Assembly (NCBI RefSeq): GCF_003027925.1 | Contig: NZ_PYPS01000004.1 | Span: forward strand, 62,001 to 126,000 | DNA from: Micromonospora sp. RP3T | GTDB taxonomy: Bacteria; Actinomycetota; Actinomycetes; Mycobacteriales; Micromonosporaceae | Direction: 5' to 3' | Length of the DNA stretch: 64,000 nucleotides | In this document: positions 36,736 through 45,110 of the stretch, in pieces | How the letters are laid out: every line of letters begins with the position of its first letter | How positions within the stretch are numbered: position 1 is the stretch's first letter | Translations under genes and position numbers: made by a program | The notes under the pieces: model-generated | What the model was told of the DNA's origin: nothing | What the model saw: only the letters and a program-made list of their open reading frames with translations | Databases searched by the model: none

Positions 36736-37083
36736 ATGCGCGACGGGTGGATCCGGGCGTTCGTGTGGGCGGCGATCGCCGAGGCGTGCTCCTGGGCGGC
36801 GCTGCTGGCCGGCATGGCGGTCAAGTACGGGCCGCCGCGCAACGAACTCGGCGTGCAGGTGTTCGGCCCGATCCACGGCGCGCTCTTCGTCGCGTACGGG
36901 CTGCTGGTCCTCGTGGTGGCCCGACGGCGACGCTGGTCGCTGGTGTGGACCGGGCTGGCGCTGGCCAGCGCGGTGCCGCCGTTCGCCACCGTGCTGTTCG
37001 AGCGCTGGGCGCGACGCCGCGGCCTGCTCGACGCCCCCGCCCCCGCTCCCGCCGAGCGTCCGCTCGCGAATGTCGGTGGTTAA
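36736..37083 (+). CDS. DUF3817-family membrane protein
   Basis: The 115-residue protein has three membrane helices (about 5-27, 42-62, 70-90) and the AEACSWAALLAGMAVKYG and IHGALFVAYGLLVLV segments typical of DUF3817 integral membrane proteins; function is unknown. ATG 36736 follows AAGGAG by six bases; GTG 36733 is adjacent. The stop TAA at 37081-37083 is made by the TTAAC-complement of repeat copy D (GTTAAGC), so the repeat defines the C-terminus. The gene is flanked by inverted copies C and D. Confidence 0.85.
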   Translation: MRDGWIRAFVWAAIAEACSWAALLAGMAVKYGPPRNELGVQVFGPIHGALFVAYGLLVLVVARRRRWSLVWTGLALASAVPPFATVLFERWARRRGLLDAPAPAPAERPLANVGG

Positions 37084-37131
37084 GCGGGGGCCCCGCCTCT
37101 ACCGCAGACGTTAAAAGGGGGCCCCTCCTTT
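37079..37131 (-). repeat. 53-bp GGGGCCCC/TTAAC element, copy D
   Basis: On the minus strand it starts AAAGGAGGGGCCCCCTTTTA and ends GGCGGGGCCCCCGCTTAAC. It shares bases with the TGA stop of the leftward gene at 37131 and supplies the TAA stop of the rightward DUF3817 gene. Confidence 0.95.
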
Positions 37132-37670
37132 CACGTCAGGGCGGAGCAGGCGGCGACGCCGAGCACCAGGACGACGCCGAACAGCGCCTGGAGCAGCAGC
37201 GCCGGGCCCAGGTGCGACCAGAGCGTCGCGGTACGCGGGGTGAGCAGCTGACCGGTGGTCAGGTTGACGATCCGCTCGATCCGGGGCGGCAGGTCCGCGT
37301 CGCGCTGCGGGCGCAGCGTGAGCTGCACGTGGTCGCCGGGGTGCAGCGCGCTCTGCGGCAGGTGGCCGTGCAGTTCGACCTCGACCAGCCGGTCCGCGGC
37401 GTCGCGCACCCGCACCGGGGTGACCAGGAACTCGGGCCCCTTCTTCAGGTCCTTGAAGCTGCGCTTCGCGCCGCCGCCGCCGCTGCTGAGCAACGCGCGG
37501 AGCACCCGTAGCAGCAGCCCCACCACGCCCGCCGCGGTCAGGACCGTGACCAGCACCGGCTGCCCCACCCGCACCTCGCGGGCGTAGCCCTCCATCAGCC
37601 GGACCAGCCGCCCGGTGACGATGCGTTCCGTCGGGCGGACGACGCGTCGGGTGTGTAGCTCCGTGTCCAT
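37131..37670 (-). CDS. Two-helix membrane protein with OB-like middle domain
   Basis: The 179-residue protein has a membrane segment at about 40-62 (VLVTVLTAAGVVGLLLRVL), a central soluble part of about 90 residues (FLVTPVRVRDAADRLVEVELHGH, HPGDHVQLTLRP) that looks like a small beta barrel, and a C-terminal helix (LLLQALFGVVLVLGVAAC). I do not recognise a named family. ATG 37670 is preferred; an in-frame ATG at 37700 is possible. It diverges from the gene at 37823, sharing a 150-bp promoter region. Confidence 0.72.
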   Translation of the reverse strand: MDTELHTRRVVRPTERIVTGRLVRLMEGYAREVRVGQPVLVTVLTAAGVVGLLLRVLRALLSSGGGGAKRSFKDLKKGPEFLVTPVRVRDAADRLVEVELHGHLPQSALHPGDHVQLTLRPQRDADLPPRIERIVNLTTGQLLTPRTATLWSHLGPALLLQALFGVVLVLGVAACSALT

Positions 37671-37822
37671 GTTCACCACCGAGAGTTCCGTTCCGTGCAC
37701 AGATGGTATCGGTCATTCAGGTTGAACGACGTGAATGAACGAACGGTCACGCCCGACGGACCGGAAGGTGACATCGGCCGGGGCGCGGGTATGCGTGCGG
37801 CCGAGCTGGAAAGGGGTCGAGC

Positions 37823-38947
37823 ATGCAGCTGTCCTTCCTGCGCCCGCTCTACGACCGTCCCGGGCCCTGGTGCTCGGTCTACCTGGACGCCTCCCGGGAC
37901 ACCCACGACTCGCGTCCACAGGTCGACCTGCGCTGGCGGGCCCTGAAGGGGGACCTGCTGGCCCAGGGCGCCGATCAGGTCACCGTCGAGGCGGTTGAGG
38001 AGGTGGTCCGCCGGCACCAGCCGATGCCCGGCGACTACGGCATCGCGGTCTTCGCCAGCCGGGGCCGGGTGGTGCTCACCGAGTACCTCTCCGCGCCGCC
38101 GCTGCGCGACCTGGCCACCTGGGCCGCGCTGCCGCACACCATGCCGCTGGTCGCCCAGCGCGGCGAGCAGGTCGCCTGGGTGCGGGTGCTGGCCGACCGC
38201 ACCGGCGCCGACGCGATGGCGGTCAGCGCCGGCGGGGTGCCCCGGCGGGCCCAGGTGACCGGCCGGCAGAGCCGCCAGGTGCGCCGGGTCCAGCCCGGCG
38301 GATGGTCGCAGTCCCGCTACCAGCGGGCCGCCATGGAGGCGTGGCACCACAACGCCGGCGACGCCGCCGCGGCCACCGCCGAGCTGGCCGACCGCGTCGG
38401 CGCCGACGTGGTCGTGGTGGCCGGCGACATCCGGGCCACCGGCATGATCGCCGCCCAGCTCCCGGAACGCTGGCAGGACGTGCTGGTCCGCACCGACGCC
38501 GGCTCGCGGGCCGGCGGAGCCGAGGACACGCTGATGGACGACCTCACCGTGCAGACCGTCGCCGAGGTCGCCGACCGGCGGATCGCCGCCGCGCTGGATC
38601 GGTTCGGCGTGCAGGAGGACGTCGGCGCCGGGCTCGACGCGGTGGTCGCCGCGCTGCAACGCAACCAGGTCGACACCATGCTGATCGTCGACGACGCGTC
38701 CGCCGACGGCGAGCTGTGGGTCGGCCCCGAGCCGACCGAGATCGCCACCGACCCGGCGCAACTGGCCGACATGTCGGTGGCCGACCCGCAGAAGGTACGC
38801 GCCGACGCCGCGCTGCTGCGCGCGCTGATCGGCACCGACGCGGAGCTGACCGTCCTCTCGCCGGAAGAGGCGCCGGAACTGACCGACGGGGTCGGCGCGG
38901 TGCTGCGGTACGTCGACGCCGGCACCCCGGGGCGGGACGATGGCTGA
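37823..38947 (+). CDS. Bacterial eRF1-family (Rv2629/Vms1-like) ribosome-associated protein
   Basis: The 374-residue protein matches the Rv2629 type: N-terminal domain (SFLRPLYDRPGPWCSVYLDAS), a central eRF1-like domain with RRVQPGGWSQSRYQRAAMEAW, and a C-terminal L7Ae-like domain (QRNQVDTMLIVDDA, ADAALLRALIGTDAEL). Relatives include Vms1-like peptidyl-tRNA hydrolases and the Balon-type hibernation factors; the GGWSQ.R stretch occupies the place of the GGQ loop. A role in ribosome hibernation or rescue is inferred. ATG 37823 follows GGAAAGGGG. It overlaps the next gene by eight bases. Confidence 0.85.
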   Translation: MQLSFLRPLYDRPGPWCSVYLDASRDTHDSRPQVDLRWRALKGDLLAQGADQVTVEAVEEVVRRHQPMPGDYGIAVFASRGRVVLTEYLSAPPLRDLATWAALPHTMPLVAQRGEQVAWVRVLADRTGADAMAVSAGGVPRRAQVTGRQSRQVRRVQPGGWSQSRYQRAAMEAWHHNAGDAAAATAELADRVGADVVVVAGDIRATGMIAAQLPERWQDVLVRTDAGSRAGGAEDTLMDDLTVQTVAEVADRRIAAALDRFGVQEDVGAGLDAVVAALQRNQVDTMLIVDDASADGELWVGPEPTEIATDPAQLADMSVADPQKVRADAALLRALIGTDAELTVLSPEEAPELTDGVGAVLRYVDAGTPGRDDG

Positions 38948-40688
38948 CCGTACCGTCGCCGACCTGGTGGTCGAGCGGCTACGGGCCTGGCGGGTGCCGC
39001 GCGCCTTCGGCTATCCCGGCGCGGCGCTCGACCCGCTGCTGGCCGCGCTCGACGACGCCGGTGGCGACCCGGCGTTCGTGCCGGCCCGGCACGAGGAGAC
39101 CGCCGCGTTCATGGCGACCGGGCACGCCAAGTTCACCGGTGGGATCGGGGTGTGCCTGGCCACCCAGGGCCCCAGCGCGGTGCACCTGCTCAACGGCCTC
39201 TACGACGCGAAGCTGGACAGCAAGCCGGTGGTGGCGATCATCGGGGAGGACGTCAGTGGCCCGCTGGGCGGGGCGCACGAGGAGATCGGGCTGAGCCGGC
39301 TCTTCGGCGACGTGTGCAACCAGTTCGTCCGGTACGGTCGCACGCCCGACCAGGTGCCGGCGTTGCTGGACCAGGCGTTCCGGACCGCGGCGGCGACCCG
39401 CAGCCCGACCTGCGTGGTGCTGCCCCGGGCGTTGCAGGTGACGCCCGTGCCCGACCGGCTGCCACCGACTGCCGGCGTCATCACCGCGACGCCCGGCGAG
39501 CCGCTGGCCCGGGTGCTGCCGCACGACGCCGACCTGGACGCCGCCGCCTCGCTGCTCAGCGCCGGGCAGCGGGTGGCCGTGCTGGTCGGCCAGGGGGCGC
39601 ACGGCGCGGCCGGGGAGGTCGTCGCGCTCGCCGACCGGCTCGGCGCGGGCGTGGCCACGTCGCTGCTCGGCAAGCCGGTGCTGGACGAGCGGCTGCCGTT
39701 CCACACCGGAGTGCTCGGCGAGGTCGGCACCACCGCCGCCGCCCAGCTCATGGGCGGCTGCGACACGCTGCTGCTGGTCGGCACGAACGATCCGTGGACC
39801 GACTGGTTCCCGCTGCCCGGCCAGGTGCGCACCATCCAGATCGACATCGACGGCCGGCGGATCGGCGCCCGCTACCCGGTCGACGTGCCCCTGGTCGGCG
39901 ACGCCGGCGAGACGCTGCGGGCGCTGCTGGCCCGGGTGCCGGAACGGCGCCACACGCAGTGGCGCGGCATGGTGGAGAGCGCGGTGGACCGCTGGCGGGT
40001 GGTCGCCGCCGACCGCGCCGCCGCCCCGGCCGAGCCGCTCAACCCGCAACTCGTGCTCCGCGAACTGTCCGCCCGGCTGCCGCGGCGCGCGGCGGTCGCC
40101 GTCGACGTCGGCTCGGTCGTCTACTGGTACGCCCGCCACCTGGACCTGCCGCCCGGGGTGCAGGCCCGGCTCTGCGGCACGCTCGGCTCGATGGGGTGCG
40201 CGCTGCCGTACGCGGTGGCCGCCAAGCTGGCCTGGTCGGACCAGCCGGTGCTGGCGCTGCTCGGCGACGGCGCGATGCAGCTCAACGGCCTGGCCGAGCT
40301 GATCACCGTGGCGCACCACTGGACGGAGTGGCGCGACCCCCGACTGGTCGTGCTGGTGCTGAACAACCGCGACCAGTCCGGCGTGGGCGGCGGACGTACG
40401 CCGGGCGACCGGCGACCCGACGTGCCGTACGCCGGATGGGCCCGGCTGCTCGGGCTGCACGGCGTCCGGGTGGACCGGCCGGACCTGGTCGGAGCGGCCT
40501 GGGACGAGGTGCTCGCCGCGGACCGGCCCAGTGTGCTGGAGGCGGTGGTGGACCCGGCCGTGCCGCTGGACGTGCCCGAGCCGGCGCTGGCCGACCTGCG
40601 CGGCCTGATGACGGACGGCGACGCGGCCCGGCGGGTGCGGGACCGGGTGATCCAGGCCGGGGCCATCGCCGCCGAAGACCTCGTTTAG
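38940..40688 (+). CDS. Thiamine-diphosphate enzyme (acetolactate synthase/pyruvate oxidase-like)
   Basis: The 582-residue protein has the three-domain ThDP fold: catalytic Glu in PARHEETAAFMATGHAKF, central NAD/FAD-like domain, and the ThDP-binding GDGAMQLNGLAEL...NN motif (about residues 440-475). It resembles the thiamine pyrophosphate-requiring proteins annotated as pyruvate dehydrogenase (quinone)/PoxB homologues, but lacks a PoxB lipid-binding tail, so decarboxylation partner and acceptor are unknown. ATG overlaps the eRF1-like gene by eight bases; coupling of the two suggests a stationary-phase or hypoxia programme, an inference. Confidence 0.88.
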   Translation: MADRTVADLVVERLRAWRVPRAFGYPGAALDPLLAALDDAGGDPAFVPARHEETAAFMATGHAKFTGGIGVCLATQGPSAVHLLNGLYDAKLDSKPVVAIIGEDVSGPLGGAHEEIGLSRLFGDVCNQFVRYGRTPDQVPALLDQAFRTAAATRSPTCVVLPRALQVTPVPDRLPPTAGVITATPGEPLARVLPHDADLDAAASLLSAGQRVAVLVGQGAHGAAGEVVALADRLGAGVATSLLGKPVLDERLPFHTGVLGEVGTTAAAQLMGGCDTLLLVGTNDPWTDWFPLPGQVRTIQIDIDGRRIGARYPVDVPLVGDAGETLRALLARVPERRHTQWRGMVESAVDRWRVVAADRAAAPAEPLNPQLVLRELSARLPRRAAVAVDVGSVVYWYARHLDLPPGVQARLCGTLGSMGCALPYAVAAKLAWSDQPVLALLGDGAMQLNGLAELITVAHHWTEWRDPRLVVLVLNNRDQSGVGGGRTPGDRRPDVPYAGWARLLGLHGVRVDRPDLVGAAWDEVLAADRPSVLEAVVDPAVPLDVPEPALADLRGLMTDGDAARRVRDRVIQAGAIAAEDLV

Positions 40689-40744
40689 CCGGACCCGGGT
40701 GGGGCACTGCGACCAGGCGTTCGTCGGTCCCCGGGAGGTCCCGC

Positions 40745-41791
40745 TTGTCCATCGTCACCGATCGTCGCTACGGTCCCGCCCCGCTGCCGGCGGCCCGCGG
40801 GCCGGTCTCGGCCGCGCTGCTCACCGCGCTGCGCGGGTCGCCCGGCACGCTGCCGGCCGGGTGGGGCGACCGGTTCGACGAGGCGGCGGCGCCGCTGACC
40901 GACGAGGACCTCCAGCTCACCCTCTTCCTCTGCTACGAGCTGCACTATCGCGGGTGGCGGGGCGTGACCGACGAGTGGGAGTGGGAGCCGTCCCTGCTGG
41001 CGCTGCGGGCCCGGGCGGAGCGCCCGTTCATGGCGGCGCTGCGGGAGCTGGCCGGGCCGCTGCCGGCGGTGCTGCCAGCCGCCCTGCCGGCGACGCTGAT
41101 CGACGTGGTGGCCGCGGACGACGGTCCCGCGCTCGCCGCCACCCTGCAACGCCGCGCCGACCTGGCGCAGTTCCGCGAGTTCGTCACGCACCGCTCGATC
41201 TACCACCTCCGGGAGGCCGACCCGCACAGCTGGGCGTTGCCCCGGCTCGGCGGCCCGGCGAAGGCGGCGCTCGTCGAGATCCAGATGGACGAGTACGGCA
41301 ACGGCCGGCTGGACCGGATGCACGCGGAGTTGTTCCGGGTCACCATGGACCGGCTCGGCCTGGACACCGGCTACGCCGCCCACCTGGACCGGGTGCCGGC
41401 GGTGACACTGGCGCTCAACAACCTGATGTCGCTGTTCGGGCTGCACCGGCGGCTGCGCGGGGCGCTGCTCGGCCACCTGGCCGCGTACGAGATGACCTCG
41501 TCGCTACCGAACCGCCGGTACGGCAACGGGTTGCGCCGGCTGGGCTTCGACGCGGTCGCCACCCGCTTCTACGACGAGCACGTCGAGGCGGACGCGGTGC
41601 ACGAGCAGATCGCGGCGTACGACCTGTGCGGCGGGCTGGTCCGCGCGGAGCCGGCGCTCGCCGGGGACGTGCTGTTCGGGGCCGCCGCCGCGCTGGCGCT
41701 GGACCGTCTCTTCGCCACCCACCTGCTGTCCGCCTGGTCGGCGGGACGGTCGTCGCTGCGGCCGGTCACCGGCGCCCTGGCCGCCGCCTGA
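40745..41791 (+). CDS. Iron-containing redox enzyme, haem-oxygenase-like diiron (HDO) fold
   Basis: The 348-residue helical protein carries HDO-type ligand patterns: ELHYRGW early, EIQMDEYGNGRLDRMHAELF in the centre and YDEHVEADAVHEQIA near the end (E/H-x2-D-x2-H). HDO enzymes use a labile diiron site for N-oxygenation, desaturation or C-C cleavage. No in-frame ATG or GTG has a ribosome site; TTG 40745 follows GGGAGG by six bases and is the likely start. It faces a CDGSH iron-sulfur gene 29 bases away. Confidence 0.82.
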   Translation: MSIVTDRRYGPAPLPAARGPVSAALLTALRGSPGTLPAGWGDRFDEAAAPLTDEDLQLTLFLCYELHYRGWRGVTDEWEWEPSLLALRARAERPFMAALRELAGPLPAVLPAALPATLIDVVAADDGPALAATLQRRADLAQFREFVTHRSIYHLREADPHSWALPRLGGPAKAALVEIQMDEYGNGRLDRMHAELFRVTMDRLGLDTGYAAHLDRVPAVTLALNNLMSLFGLHRRLRGALLGHLAAYEMTSSLPNRRYGNGLRRLGFDAVATRFYDEHVEADAVHEQIAAYDLCGGLVRAEPALAGDVLFGAAAALALDRLFATHLLSAWSAGRSSLRPVTGALAAA

Positions 41792-41820
41792 CGCCCCGCT
41801 GATCCCGTTGGCCCGCGCGG

Positions 41821-42030
41821 TCAGGGCGCGCGGAAGCCGGCGACCTTGTGGGTGCCGTCGCAGAACGGCTTGATCGCGCTCTTGCCGCAGCGGCACAGCG
41901 CCACCGTGCCCCGACGCGTCTCGATCGGCTCGCCCTCCGGCGTGACCAGCGCGAAGTCGCCGCGCACCAGCAGCGGTCCGTCCCGGTACGGGGTGATGGT
42001 CGCCGCCGGGGCGCTCTGGTCGTCGGGCAT
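41821..42030 (-). CDS. CDGSH iron-sulfur domain protein
   Basis: The 69-residue protein has the CDGSH motif in the form C-R-C-G-x2-A-I-K-P-F-C-D-G-T-H (residues about 46-62): three Cys and one His binding a 2Fe-2S cluster. The preceding GPLLVRGDFALVTPEGEP strand pair is typical of the family. Such proteins act in electron transfer or iron handling. The start ATG 42030 is tentative; GTG/ATG at 42063 would add 11 residues. It converges on the HDO gene, with which CDGSH genes are often linked. Confidence 0.88.
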   Translation of the reverse strand: MPDDQSAPAATITPYRDGPLLVRGDFALVTPEGEPIETRRGTVALCRCGKSAIKPFCDGTHKVAGFRAP

Positions 42031-42194
42031 GCGCGGTGCAGTGCCCGTCCCGCCGCGGCCCAAACCCGCACCCGGCGTGCCGTTGCGCCCACAGCGGCGG
42101 GGGAGCGGCGCGACGGCACCCGACCGGGGGTTGGTCCGGCGCGTGGGGAGATGACCCGTTTAGACCCCAGACGGACGGGAAGCCGGCCCGCGTG

Positions 42195-43607
42195 GTGAGC
42201 GAACGAGTGGAGCGCGGACCGGCGGCCGGGACCGCGTTGCCCGGTGACCGGGTGGTCGCGGCGGGCAGCGCGGCCCGGATCCTGGTCGCCGCGACCGCCC
42301 GGGCGCTGCGCGGCGACGACTGCGGCGACCTCGGTCACGCCGGCTCGCTGTCCCGGCTCGGCGGGGCCCCGGAGGCGGTACGACGCGTCGCCGCCGGCCG
42401 CGCGGCCGGCCGGGCGGCGCTCACCGCCGCCCAGGTCGCCCGCGTCGACGCCGAGCGGGTGGCCGACTGGTTCGTGGCCCAGTACCCGGGCCGGCGCTGG
42501 CCCGGGGCGGTGCTCGGCTCGCCGCACGGTGCGGCGGCCCACCTCGCGGTGGCGCTCGGCGTGCCCTGGCTGCCCGCCGGCTTCGAACTCGCCGGGCAGT
42601 GGGGCCGGGGCGCGGTGGACCGCCCGGACGCCGCGCTCGACCACGGTGCGGCGCTGGCCGGCCGGCTGCTCGCCGGCAACCCCCGGGTGCACGTGCGGCA
42701 GGTGCACTGCCCGGCCAGCCGGGGTGTGGCGGTCGGCGCCACGGTCACGCTCGCGGTCCGCTGGCGGACCCTGCCCGAGGCGTACGCGCGGTTCCTGGCC
42801 GACCGGCTGGAGCCGGCCGCGCCGGTGCTGCTGTTGCACGACGCGCGTACGTGGCCGGTGCGGGACGACGGCAGCGGCCACAGCTTCCAGGCCGGCTGCC
42901 CGGCCAGCGGCCTCGACCCGGTCGACTTCCACCCGGACGCCCCGGCGCTGCGCCACGTGCTGCACGCGGCCGGCGGCGACGAGACGCGCTGGCGCGCCCC
43001 GGAGGTCACGGCGTCGGCGGCGTTCGCCGAACACGGCGTGGAGTCCGGTTTCGAGCACGGCGCCCGGGGATGGGGCGACACCCGGGGCCACCCGCTGCAC
43101 CGGGTGGTCGTGCCGCAGCCGGACGCGCTGAGCGCGGCCACCGCGGACCTCTACCGACGCTGGCTGCGGCGCGCCGGCAAGACCGGGGACCGGCTGGTGG
43201 TGGAGTGCGGCCGGCTGCTCGACCCGGGGCAGGTGCTGCGCGCCGGCCTGGTGCCCTACTGGTGCGAGAACGCCACCCGGCGTCGGGTGCAGGGCGCCGA
43301 GTGGTGGCTCGCCGGCAGTGAGCCGTTCAGTTCGGTGGACGTGCTGCCGGAACCGCCAGGCCTGCGTTCCCCGGCGCTCGCCGGCCTGTCCCAGTGGCTG
43401 GCGGTGGCCGGCTTCGGGCGCCGGCGGCGCGCCCTGGACCGGGGCGCGGCCCGCGGATACCCGGTCACCTCGGTACCGACCCGACGTGCCACGGAGGTGT
43501 TGCGCAACCAGCCCTGCGACCTGCCCGCGCCGCCGCCGATGCCGATGGCGGAGGCGCTCGCCGCGCTTCGGGACGCGGGCGCCCACCAGGGCCTGCTCGT
43601 CTGCTGA
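42195..43607 (+). CDS. Unidentified 470-residue protein
   Basis: The frame has strong coding bias and starts at GTG 42195 (or 42192). I do not recognise the family. Features: an N-terminal segment GDRVVAAGSAARILVAATA, a middle region with ESGF/HGARGWGDTRGH and FHPDAPALRHVLHAAGGDETRW, and a C-terminal WLAGSEPFSSVDVLPEPPG. There are no membrane segments and no signal peptide; scattered Cys (CPASRG, CPASGLDP, VECGRLL, YWCENAT) show no metal motif. It precedes the sigma-STAS gene by 255 bp on the same strand. Confidence 0.65.
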   Translation: MSERVERGPAAGTALPGDRVVAAGSAARILVAATARALRGDDCGDLGHAGSLSRLGGAPEAVRRVAAGRAAGRAALTAAQVARVDAERVADWFVAQYPGRRWPGAVLGSPHGAAAHLAVALGVPWLPAGFELAGQWGRGAVDRPDAALDHGAALAGRLLAGNPRVHVRQVHCPASRGVAVGATVTLAVRWRTLPEAYARFLADRLEPAAPVLLLHDARTWPVRDDGSGHSFQAGCPASGLDPVDFHPDAPALRHVLHAAGGDETRWRAPEVTASAAFAEHGVESGFEHGARGWGDTRGHPLHRVVVPQPDALSAATADLYRRWLRRAGKTGDRLVVECGRLLDPGQVLRAGLVPYWCENATRRRVQGAEWWLAGSEPFSSVDVLPEPPGLRSPALAGLSQWLAVAGFGRRRRALDRGAARGYPVTSVPTRRATEVLRNQPCDLPAPPPMPMAEALAALRDAGAHQGLLVC

Positions 43608-43862
43608 GCGCGGGCCACCACGCCGACGGGCACGGCCCGCCGGCCAACCTGGCGAAACATCCTCGCGAACCGACGGTCCGTGATTGAGTACCTACGGAGC
43701 GGGAAGACCGCTCGCCGCGACCCGGCCCACGACGCCGCGCGGCGGGCAGCCACCGCTTCCGACGTATCCGTCACGTAACCAACGTCCTCACCCGGGGCGT
43801 GGCCCGACCACGCGCGCAACCGGTTCCGGCCGGGCGGGGGATCTTCGGCGAGGGAGGCGCGG
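43608..43862 (+). promoter_or_regulatory. Upstream region of sigma factor gene
   Basis: The 255-bp gap has no supported gene. I searched for a GTTT...GGGTAT autoregulatory SigB/F-type promoter and found no good match. A GAGGGAGG ribosome site precedes ATG 43863. Confidence 0.4.
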
Positions 43863-44996
43863 ATGTTCGGACAGACCACCACACCCACCCCACCGACCAC
43901 CGAGCGGGGCCTGGAGGACCTCGACGCGGCGGCGCTCGCGTACGCGGCCCGGATCGAGGGGCTGCCACCCGAGCGGCGGCAGGAGGCACGGGACGACCTG
44001 GTCCGCTTCGCGTTGCCGTTCGCCGGCCGGCTGGCCCGCCGGTACCGGGGTCGCGGGGAGCCGTTGGAGGACCTGGAACAGGTCGCCCGCCTCGGCCTGG
44101 TCAACGCCGTCGACCGGTACGACCCGGAGCGCGGCTCGTTCACCGCGTACGCGGCGATCACCATCGTCGGTGAGATCAAACGACACTTCCGCGACCGCAC
44201 CTGGGGTGTGCACGTGCCGCGCCGGTTGCGCGACCTGATCCTCGAGGTCGGGCAGGCGACCGCGACGCTGACCAGCGAGCTGTCCCGGGCCCCGTCGGTC
44301 GCCGAGCTGGCCGAGCGACTGGAGACGCCGGAGGAGGAGATCCTCGCCGCGCTGGAGTCGGCCGCCGGCTACAGCCCGGCCTCGCTCAACGCACCGGTCG
44401 GCGGCGAGAGCTCGGCCGAGTTCGGCGACCTGGTCGGCGAGTCCGACAACGCGCTGGAGTCGGTCGACGACCGGGTCACGGTCAGCGGCCTGCTGCACCG
44501 ACTGCCCTGGCGGGAGCGGCGCATCCTCGCCATGCGCTTCTACGGCAACCAGACCCAGGCCGAGATCGCGGCCCGGTTCGGCATCTCCCAGATGCACGTG
44601 TCCCGGCTGCTGTCCCGGGCGCTGACCTGGCTACGCCAGGCGATGCTCGCCGACGCGCCGCCGCCCTGGCAGAACGGCACGGCCGAGGCGGAGCCGGCAA
44701 GATCCCGGATCTCGGTGCGGCAGCACGGCGACCGGGTGGTCGTCGAGGTCGGCGGCGAGGTGGACCGGGCCGGCGCGGACCAGTTGCGCCGGGCGGTGCT
44801 GGAGGCGGTCACCGGGCAACCCCGCGAGGTGGTGGTCGACCTGGTGGGCGCCGGCGGCTTCGACGCCGGCGGGATCGCCGCGCTGATGGCCGGCCGGGAC
44901 GCCGCCGCCCGGACCGGGGTGCCGCTGCGGCTGACCCGGGTGCAGCCCGCGGTACGCCGCTCACTCACCGCCGCCGGCCTGCCCGCCGCCGACTGA
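43863..44996 (+). CDS. SigB/SigF-type sigma factor fused to a C-terminal STAS domain
   Basis: The 377-residue protein has sigma region 2 (about 45-115, PLEDLEQVARLGLVNAVDRY), region 3 (about 120-190) and region 4 (about 210-262, RMRFYGNQTQAEIAARFGIS-like helix-turn-helix), then a STAS domain (about 280-376). In STAS antagonists the loop reads D-S-x-G; here it is D334-A-G-G, so the phosphorylatable Ser is Ala. By family logic this domain could bind an RsbW-type anti-sigma kinase constitutively. It lies upstream of, and convergent with, ctaD; a STAS-kinase fusion gene lies 2.2 kb further on. Confidence 0.9.
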   Translation: MFGQTTTPTPPTTERGLEDLDAAALAYAARIEGLPPERRQEARDDLVRFALPFAGRLARRYRGRGEPLEDLEQVARLGLVNAVDRYDPERGSFTAYAAITIVGEIKRHFRDRTWGVHVPRRLRDLILEVGQATATLTSELSRAPSVAELAERLETPEEEILAALESAAGYSPASLNAPVGGESSAEFGDLVGESDNALESVDDRVTVSGLLHRLPWRERRILAMRFYGNQTQAEIAARFGISQMHVSRLLSRALTWLRQAMLADAPPPWQNGTAEAEPARSRISVRQHGDRVVVEVGGEVDRAGADQLRRAVLEAVTGQPREVVVDLVGAGGFDAGGIAALMAGRDAAARTGVPLRLTRVQPAVRRSLTAAGLPAAD

Positions 44997-45010
44997 GCAA
45001 CCCCGCCCCC

Positions 45011-45041
45011 GCGCCGGCCGCCGCCTTCGGCGAGCCGGCGC
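45011..45041. terminator. Hairpin after sigma factor gene
   Basis: An 8-bp perfect GCGCCGGC/GCCGGCGC stem (45011-45018 with 45034-45041) encloses a second small CGCCG/CGGCG stem. It lies 15 bases after the sigma stop, before repeat copy E. Confidence 0.5.
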
Positions 45042-45057
45042 GGTGGCGCGGCCGGCT

Positions 45058-45110
45058 GTTAAGCGGGGCCCCCTGCTCTGCCGGAGGCGTTAACCGGGGG
45101 CCCCTCCTTT
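45058..45110 (-). repeat. 53-bp GGGGCCCC/TTAAC element, copy E
   Basis: On the minus strand it starts AAAGGAGGGGCCCCCGGTTA and ends GGGGGCCCCGCTTAAC. It abuts the TGA stop of ctaD (TGAAAGG) in the same relation as copies B and D to their genes. Confidence 0.95.

Noticed and set aside
37671..37822. DosR-type box before the eRF1-like gene
   Set aside because: No palindrome resembling GGGACT..AGTCCC is present in the promoter region.
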